A stretch of 9,919 bases of DNA. Source: an uncultured Anaerovibrio sp. GTDB lineage: Bacteria > Bacillota > Negativicutes > Selenomonadales > Selenomonadaceae. Position numbers and translations under genes: made by a program. Position 1 is the first letter of the stretch, and every line of letters begins with the position of its first letter. Shown here one piece after another: positions 6,007 through 9,919 of this stretch. The notes under the pieces were generated by a model. That model did no database searches. It was not told where the DNA came from and saw nothing but the letters and a program-made list of their open reading frames with translations. The stretch is from contig CACZYN010000053.1 in assembly GCA_902785445.1 (NCBI GenBank), positions 1 to 9,919 on the forward strand, read 5' to 3'.

Positions 6007-6465
6007 ATGAGTATGTTTGGCGGAATAGATGCTGCGGCATCAGGGCTTACGGCAGAGCGCCTGAGAATGGATGTTATATCCAATAATATAGCTAATGTAA
6101 ACACTACCCGAACGGAAAAGGGCGGACCTTTCAAGCGCAAGTTTGTAGTGTTTGAGCCTAGAGAAATGCATAATCTCAATTTTGCTCGGGTCCTCTCTGG
6201 AGAAATTTCCAAGAGTGAGTACGGCAAAAAAAGTGGTGATGGCGTTCGTGCGGTAGCTATTCAGGAAGACAACACCATGGGCAAGCTGGTGTATGATCCA
6301 GGACATCCCGATGCTAATGCTGATGGGTATGTTGAGTTGCCAAATGTAAATATTGTAAACGAAATGGTGGATATGATTACGGCTTCCCGGGCTTATGAAG
6401 CCAATGTTACTACCATTAATGCAGCAAAAGGCATGGCCACTCAGGCCTTGAATATTAGTAAATAA
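6007..6465 (+). CDS. flgC: Flagellar basal-body rod protein FlgC
   Basis: Proximal rod subunit, paralogous to FlgB. The 152-residue length is typical. It opens with a rod-family helix (FGGIDAAASGLTAERLRMD) and the SNNIANVNTTRTEKGGPFKRK signature (about 25-45), and ends with the rod/hook family C-terminal segment (NVNIVNEMVDMITASRAYEAN, then a helix rich in Ala and Asn). The GYVELPNVN stretch before it is characteristic of FlgC. GGAG (5995-5998) lies 8 bases before the ATG at 6007; a second ATG two codons later is less well placed. It lies between flgB and fliE in the standard order. Confidence 0.96.
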   Translation: MSMFGGIDAAASGLTAERLRMDVISNNIANVNTTRTEKGGPFKRKFVVFEPREMHNLNFARVLSGEISKSEYGKKSGDGVRAVAIQEDNTMGKLVYDPGHPDANADGYVELPNVNIVNEMVDMITASRAYEANVTTINAAKGMATQALNISK

Positions 6466-6478
6466 ATGAGGTGACATG

Positions 6479-6781
6479 ATGCAGATAGAGGCATTGAAGA
6501 TGACCCCGGTTTCTATGCATGCTGAGAGTCATTTGGGAGAGACAAAAGAACCTCCTGTTGTCAAGAGTTTTGGCGAATATCTAGGTGATGCTCTTGGAAA
6601 TGTTAATGAATTGGAAAAGGAAGCAGACAGATTAAAGGCTGCCTTGGCAGCTGGTCAGGTTGAAGATATATCCCAGGTTGTTGTGGCAGCTGAAAAGGCA
6701 GACATTGCCGTGCAGCTCACCCTTCAAGTCCGGAATAAAGCCGTGGAAGCTTATCAAGAAATCATGCGCATGCAGGTTTGA
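6479..6781 (+). CDS. fliE: Flagellar hook-basal body complex protein FliE
   Basis: Small adaptor joining the FliF MS ring to the proximal rod and one of the first exported subunits. At 100 residues it is close to B. subtilis FliE. The conserved C-terminal half is clear: SFGEYLGDALGNVNELE, then DISQVVVAAEKADIAVQLT, then LQVRNKAVEAYQEIMRMQV. The strong ribosome-binding site TGAGGTGA (6467-6474) is only about 2 bases from the ATG at 6476 but about 5 from the adjacent in-frame ATG at 6479, so I place the start at 6479; the two differ by one methionine. It begins 13 bases after the flgC stop, consistent with one transcript. Confidence 0.94.
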   Translation: MQIEALKMTPVSMHAESHLGETKEPPVVKSFGEYLGDALGNVNELEKEADRLKAALAAGQVEDISQVVVAAEKADIAVQLTLQVRNKAVEAYQEIMRMQV

Positions 6782-6825
6782 TTTTTTGAATCAATTAAGC
6801 AAAGCATGGCGAAGGGATTGAGAAA

Positions 6826-8415
6826 ATGGGCGAATGGAAAGAAAAATACCTTCAGCTCTGGGAAAAGCTAACTAAGCGGCAACGCTACATGGCTATTGGT
6901 GGTGTTGCCCTGCTTTTGGTGGTGATTTTGGCCGCCAGCTTTATGTACGGCGGCAAACCAGACATGGTTCCATTGTTTACGAATATGGAGACCAAGGATG
7001 CCGGCGAAGTGGCAGCCAAGCTGAAGGAAAGTAAAGTTACATATGAAGTTCAGGAAACAAAGCAGGGTACTACCATATTGGTACCGGCTGCTGATGTTCA
7101 TGAAGCCAGATTGAACCTTGCTACCGAGGGACTCCCTCATGGTAACAAGGGTTTTGAGATATTTGATGATAGTAAATTAGGCGTTACCGAGTTCCAGAAC
7201 AAGGTAAATTATCTCCAGGCTTTACAGGGTGAACTTACCAGAACTATCGAGCAGATTGAGGCTGTAGAAAAAGCCCGGGTTCACATTGTTTTACCTGAGG
7301 ATAGCCTGTACAAGAAAAATGAAAAACCTGCTACAGCATCTATCATGCTGAAGCTTAAACCCAATACCCAGTTAAATAAGAAGGAAATCAAGGGCATTGT
7401 AAATTTAACTTCCCGTAGTATTCAGGGATTGGTTCCAGAAAATATTACTGTTGTGGATGAAACCGGCAAGATCTTAAACGATCCGGATGATGACGAGGAA
7501 AACAATGTAAGCATGCAGACCATGACCCAGCTGGAAATGACCCGCAAGGTTCAGGAGCGTATGCAAAAAGATGTCCAGACCATGCTGGATCAGGCTTTAG
7601 GTGAAGGCCGTTCTTATGTCCGTGTCAACGTGGAGCTTGATTTTGATCAGCGGCAGACTGACAAGCAGACCTTTACTCCAGTGGTGGACGAGTCTGGTAT
7701 CATTCGTAGTGAGCAGACCATTAATGAATCTTATAATGGCACCTCTAATAATCCAGGCGGCCCAGCTGGCACCCAGTCCAACGTACCTGGGTATGTTGCT
7801 GTTGAGAATAATACTAATGCTAATTATTCCAAGAAAGAATCTACCAAGAATTATGAGATAAACGAAGAGAAGGAGAAGACAGTTGCTTCCCCTGGCTCTA
7901 TCCGGCGGGTGAACATAGCTGTACTGGTTAATGATGATATCACTCCAGCTCAGCAGGAAAGCATTATGCGTTCCGTATCGTCCGCAGTAGGTATCAATCA
8001 GGATCGTGGTGACACAGTATCTGTTGAACCATTACCATTCAGCACTGAACTGGCTGACCGTCGGGCAGCAGAGGAGCAGGCAGAAAAGGATCGCCAGGCT
8101 AGAAATATGTATATCGCCATCGGTCTGATTTTGCTGTTGATTGCTTTGGCTGTAGCTTTCTACATCAGAAGAAAGCGCGAGAAGGAACGTCTGGCCAGAG
8201 AGGCGGCCGAGGAGCAGGCAAGATTGGAAGAGGAAGAGAGACAGCGTCTTATGGCCGAGCGTGCTGCTGCTATTGAGTCCGGTGAGGTTGAGCCGGAAGA
8301 GCTTACTCCAGAGGAGCAGGAACATATCAACGAGCGTCAATTTATCGAAGACCTCATCCGCAACAAGCCTGCCGAGGTTGCTTTGCTTATTAAGACTTGG
8401 CTGTCGGAGGAATGA
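6826..8415 (+). CDS. fliF: Flagellar MS-ring protein FliF
   Basis: Membrane protein that forms the MS ring, the base on which the rod, export gate and FliG rotor are built. It has 529 residues. Order seen: a cationic N-terminus, transmembrane helix 1 (about 22-42), a YscJ/FliF ring-building region beginning PLFTNMETKDAGEV and including TEFQNKVNYLQALQGELTRTI and KARVHIVLPEDSLY, a Gly/Pro/Asn-rich loop (NNPGGPAGTQSNVPGY), a second ring domain segment (RRVNIAVLVND), transmembrane helix 2 (about 428-447), then a highly charged probable coiled-coil tail (about 447-500). The last residues, FIEDLIRNKPAEVALLIKTWL, are the known FliG-binding element. AAGGGA (6812-6817) lies 8 bases before the ATG. fliG follows after 5 bases. 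Confidence 0.97.
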   Translation: MGEWKEKYLQLWEKLTKRQRYMAIGGVALLLVVILAASFMYGGKPDMVPLFTNMETKDAGEVAAKLKESKVTYEVQETKQGTTILVPAADVHEARLNLATEGLPHGNKGFEIFDDSKLGVTEFQNKVNYLQALQGELTRTIEQIEAVEKARVHIVLPEDSLYKKNEKPATASIMLKLKPNTQLNKKEIKGIVNLTSRSIQGLVPENITVVDETGKILNDPDDDEENNVSMQTMTQLEMTRKVQERMQKDVQTMLDQALGEGRSYVRVNVELDFDQRQTDKQTFTPVVDESGIIRSEQTINESYNGTSNNPGGPAGTQSNVPGYVAVENNTNANYSKKESTKNYEINEEKEKTVASPGSIRRVNIAVLVNDDITPAQQESIMRSVSSAVGINQDRGDTVSVEPLPFSTELADRRAAEEQAEKDRQARNMYIAIGLILLLIALAVAFYIRRKREKERLAREAAEEQARLEEEERQRLMAERAAAIESGEVEPEELTPEEQEHINERQFIEDLIRNKPAEVALLIKTWLSEE

Positions 8416-8420
8416 TAACA

Positions 8421-9443
8421 ATGGATATGTATGGTGAGAAGGAACCGGAATTAACTAACACGCAAAAAGCGGCGGTTCTGTTTATAACTCTTGGTCCAGA
8501 GTATTCGGCTATGCTGTTTAAGCATATGAACGATGAGGAGATAGAGAAGCTGACCTTGGAAATCGCTAATCAAAAGCAGGTTTCCGTGGAAATGAAAAAA
8601 GCTGTTGTCAGTGAGTTCTACCAGATGCTCATGGCGAGAAATTACCTCTCCACTGGTGGCTTGGAATATGCTCAGAACGTTCTGGAAAAGGCTTTGGGAT
8701 CCGAGAAGGCGTCCCTTATTATCAGCCGACTTACTACCAGTTTGCAGGTTAAGCCATTTGATTTCCTGCACAAAACTGATCCTGGTCAGTTGCTGAACTT
8801 TATTCAGAATGAGCATCCACAGACAATTGCCTTGATTATGGCATATCTTGATCCTGATCAGGCAGCAACCATTCTGACATCCTTGCCAGGTGACCGCCAG
8901 GCTGAGGTTGCTAAAAGAATAGCTGTCATGGACCGTACCTCCCCAGAGGTACTTCGTGAAGTGGAGCGGGTGCTGGAGCGCAAGCTGTCTGCTTTGGTTA
9001 CTCAGGACTTTACCGATGCTGGTGGTGTAAAGGCCATCGTTGAGGTGCTTAACCGTGTTGACCGTACCACAGAAAAAGGCATCGTGGAGGCTTTGGAGGT
9101 TGATGATCCAGAGCTCACCGAAGAAATCAAGAAGCTCATGTTCGTATTCGAGGACATTGTAATGATCGACGACCGTTCCTTGCAGCTGGTACTTCGCGAG
9201 GTGGATACCAAGGATTTGTCTTTGGCCCTCAAGGCTACCAACCAGGACGTTCAGGCCAAGGTATTCAAGAATATGTCCAAGCGTGCAGGCGATATGCTGC
9301 GTGAGGAAATTGAGTTCATGGGACCTGTTAAGATTCGTGATGTTGAGGAAGCTCAGCAGCGTATCGTAAACGTTATCAGAAAGCTCGAGGATAAGGGCGA
9401 AATTGTTATTTCTCGTGGAAAGGGAGACGAGATGATTGTCTAG
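8421..9443 (+). CDS. fliG: Flagellar motor switch protein FliG
   Basis: C-ring rotor protein that couples stator ion flow to torque and takes part in direction switching. It has 340 residues from the chosen start. Seen: the N-terminal FliF-binding domain (TNTQKAAVLFITLGPEYSA, about 12-30), the middle-domain EHPQT motif (131-135), a GG linker (201-202), the MFVF hinge motif (240-243), and the C-terminal torque helix region (DDRSLQLVLREVDTKDLSLAL, about 250-270) with its charged residues. The ATG at 8421 is 10 bases from GGAGG (8406-8410). The in-frame ATG at 8412 is only 1 base from that site, and the one at 8427 is too far. The ribosome-binding site lies inside the end of fliF, so the two are translationally linked. 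Confidence 0.97.
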   Translation: MDMYGEKEPELTNTQKAAVLFITLGPEYSAMLFKHMNDEEIEKLTLEIANQKQVSVEMKKAVVSEFYQMLMARNYLSTGGLEYAQNVLEKALGSEKASLIISRLTTSLQVKPFDFLHKTDPGQLLNFIQNEHPQTIALIMAYLDPDQAATILTSLPGDRQAEVAKRIAVMDRTSPEVLREVERVLERKLSALVTQDFTDAGGVKAIVEVLNRVDRTTEKGIVEALEVDDPELTEEIKKLMFVFEDIVMIDDRSLQLVLREVDTKDLSLALKATNQDVQAKVFKNMSKRAGDMLREEIEFMGPVKIRDVEEAQQRIVNVIRKLEDKGEIVISRGKGDEMIV

Positions 9444-9919
9444 GGTTCTGAAAGGTGTAGTCTGGCAGGAAGATCCCCATGTTATTGATACTCCTAAGTT
9501 TGAGAAACCTGTGGTGGTTGAAGAAGTCGTTGAAATGGACGATGAGACCAGAGAGAATATCATGCAGAATATTCGCCAGAAGGAAGACCGGGCGGATCAA
9601 ATGCTTAGGGACGCCAAGATTGCCAGTGAAATAACAAAACAAGAAGCCAAAGCTGAGGCCGAAAAAATATTAGATGAGGCCAGACAGCAAGTGGAACAAA
9701 TAAAGAATGAAGCTAAAGAAGCTGGGCATGCCGAGACCGCTGACGAGGCTGTGAAGGCTGTCTGCCAGGCTTACCTCGACACTCAGAACGATGGCAAGAA
9801 GAACGGCGAAGCTACCAAGGCTCTCGTTGCCTGCCTCGAGAATGTTGAGAAAAATGATGATGTTCTGGATATCCTGAACAACAAGGAATATCTTGCCAAG
9901 ACGGCATATCCTCTCATGA
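9436..9919 (+). CDS. fliH: Flagellar assembly protein FliH, partial; 3' part suspect
   Basis: Expected product is the cytoplasmic regulator that binds the export ATPase FliI. The likely start is TTG at 9436, directly after an in-frame TGA and 9 bases after AAAGGGAG (9418-9426... spacing about 9); it overlaps the fliG stop by 8 bases. The first residues, MSRVLKGVVW, and the following long Glu/Lys/Ala/Gln-rich helix (about 35-98) fit FliH, whose N-terminal halves are charged coiled coils. Up to residue 100 (GHAE, base 9735) it looks right, and a run of Gly-spaced residues (G-x3-G repeats) would be expected next. Instead the frame continues to the window edge with unrelated character and different codon use. 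Identification rests mainly on position after fliG and the N-terminal sequence style. Confidence 0.7.
   Translation, partial: MSRVLKGVVWQEDPHVIDTPKFEKPVVVEEVVEMDDETRENIMQNIRQKEDRADQMLRDAKIASEITKQEAKAEAEKILDEARQQVEQIKNEAKEAGHAETADEAVKAVCQAYLDTQNDGKKNGEATKALVACLENVEKNDDVLDILNNKEYLAKTAYPLM
9736..9919 (+). other. Foreign-looking in-frame segment at window edge, possible PFOR fragment or chimera
   Basis: From 9736 the frame encodes a different kind of protein (TADEAVKAV, AYLDTQNDGKKNGEATKALV, NNKEYLAK). Codon choice shifts to C- or G-ending forms: TAC, GAC, AAC, AAG, CTC and ATC dominate, unlike the A/T-ending codons just upstream. Such bias is usual in very highly expressed genes. The pattern D-G-x-K-x-x-E-A-x-x-A followed by K-x-Y-L-x-K recalls the linker before the thiamine-diphosphate domain of pyruvate:ferredoxin oxidoreductase; this is memory of the family, not a search. 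The expected K-S-x-W-I-x-G-G-D-G-W continuation is absent; after YLAK (ending at 9900) the sequence differs again. Confidence 0.4.

Noticed and set aside
7601..7861. 86-codon plus-strand frame inside fliF
   Set aside because: Out-of-frame shadow of fliF, with a translation lacking any family character.
8451..9563. A 370-codon open frame on the minus strand opposite fliG
   Set aside because: fliG on the plus strand is a full-length, clearly recognised gene. The antisense translation has no recognisable family character, no good ribosome-binding site, and is a by-product of fliG codon bias.
1..9919. Mobile elements, CRISPR arrays, tRNA/rRNA genes or a novel gene system
   Set aside because: No transposase, terminal inverted repeats, regularly spaced repeats or RNA-gene signatures were seen. 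All complete genes belong to well-known core families in a conserved order.

Overview
The window is a conserved, all-plus-strand chromosomal block from a motile member of the Bacillota (Firmicutes). The order topA - trmFO - hslV - hslU - codY - flgB - flgC - fliE - fliF - fliG - fliH matches the Bacillus subtilis topA-to-fla/che neighbourhood, and codY is essentially restricted to Bacillota. Protein style and base composition would fit an anaerobe of the Negativicutes (Selenomonas-like), but that assignment is inference; no rRNA or other taxonomic marker is present.

Layout. Positions 1-966 hold the C-terminal part of DNA topoisomerase I with three zinc ribbons. It overlaps by 8 bases the complete gene for the tRNA (m5U54) methyltransferase TrmFO (959-2269). 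The HslVU (ClpQY) protease-chaperone pair follows (2309-4270). The xerC/codV recombinase gene that lies between trmFO and hslV in B. subtilis is absent. A strong A/T-rich hairpin terminator (4314-4352) closes this part; a promoter overlapping its distal edge probably drives codY (4414-5205). The 351-base gap after codY contains a terminator, two further competing hairpins and candidate sigma-A-type promoters. The start of a flagellar basal-body operon comes next: flgB and flgC (proximal rod), fliE (rod/MS-ring adaptor), fliF (MS ring), fliG (C-ring rotor/switch) and the 5' part of fliH (export-ATPase regulator).

How the genes work together. FliF, FliE, FlgB and FlgC form the membrane ring and proximal rod; FliG docks on the C-terminal tail of FliF; FliH would serve the FliI export ATPase. 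CodY is a nutrient-responsive (branched-chain amino acid/GTP) repressor that in B. subtilis and some clostridia also affects motility genes, so its position directly upstream is functionally suggestive.

The clearest anomaly is at the right edge. FliH is convincing for about 100 codons (to about 9735). The reading frame then stays open but changes in codon usage and protein character, and the new segment faintly resembles a linker of pyruvate:ferredoxin oxidoreductase. A chimeric contig end is more likely than a real fusion. I see no mobile element, CRISPR array, tRNA, rRNA or novel defence or metabolic system here; most of the window is ordinary core genome.
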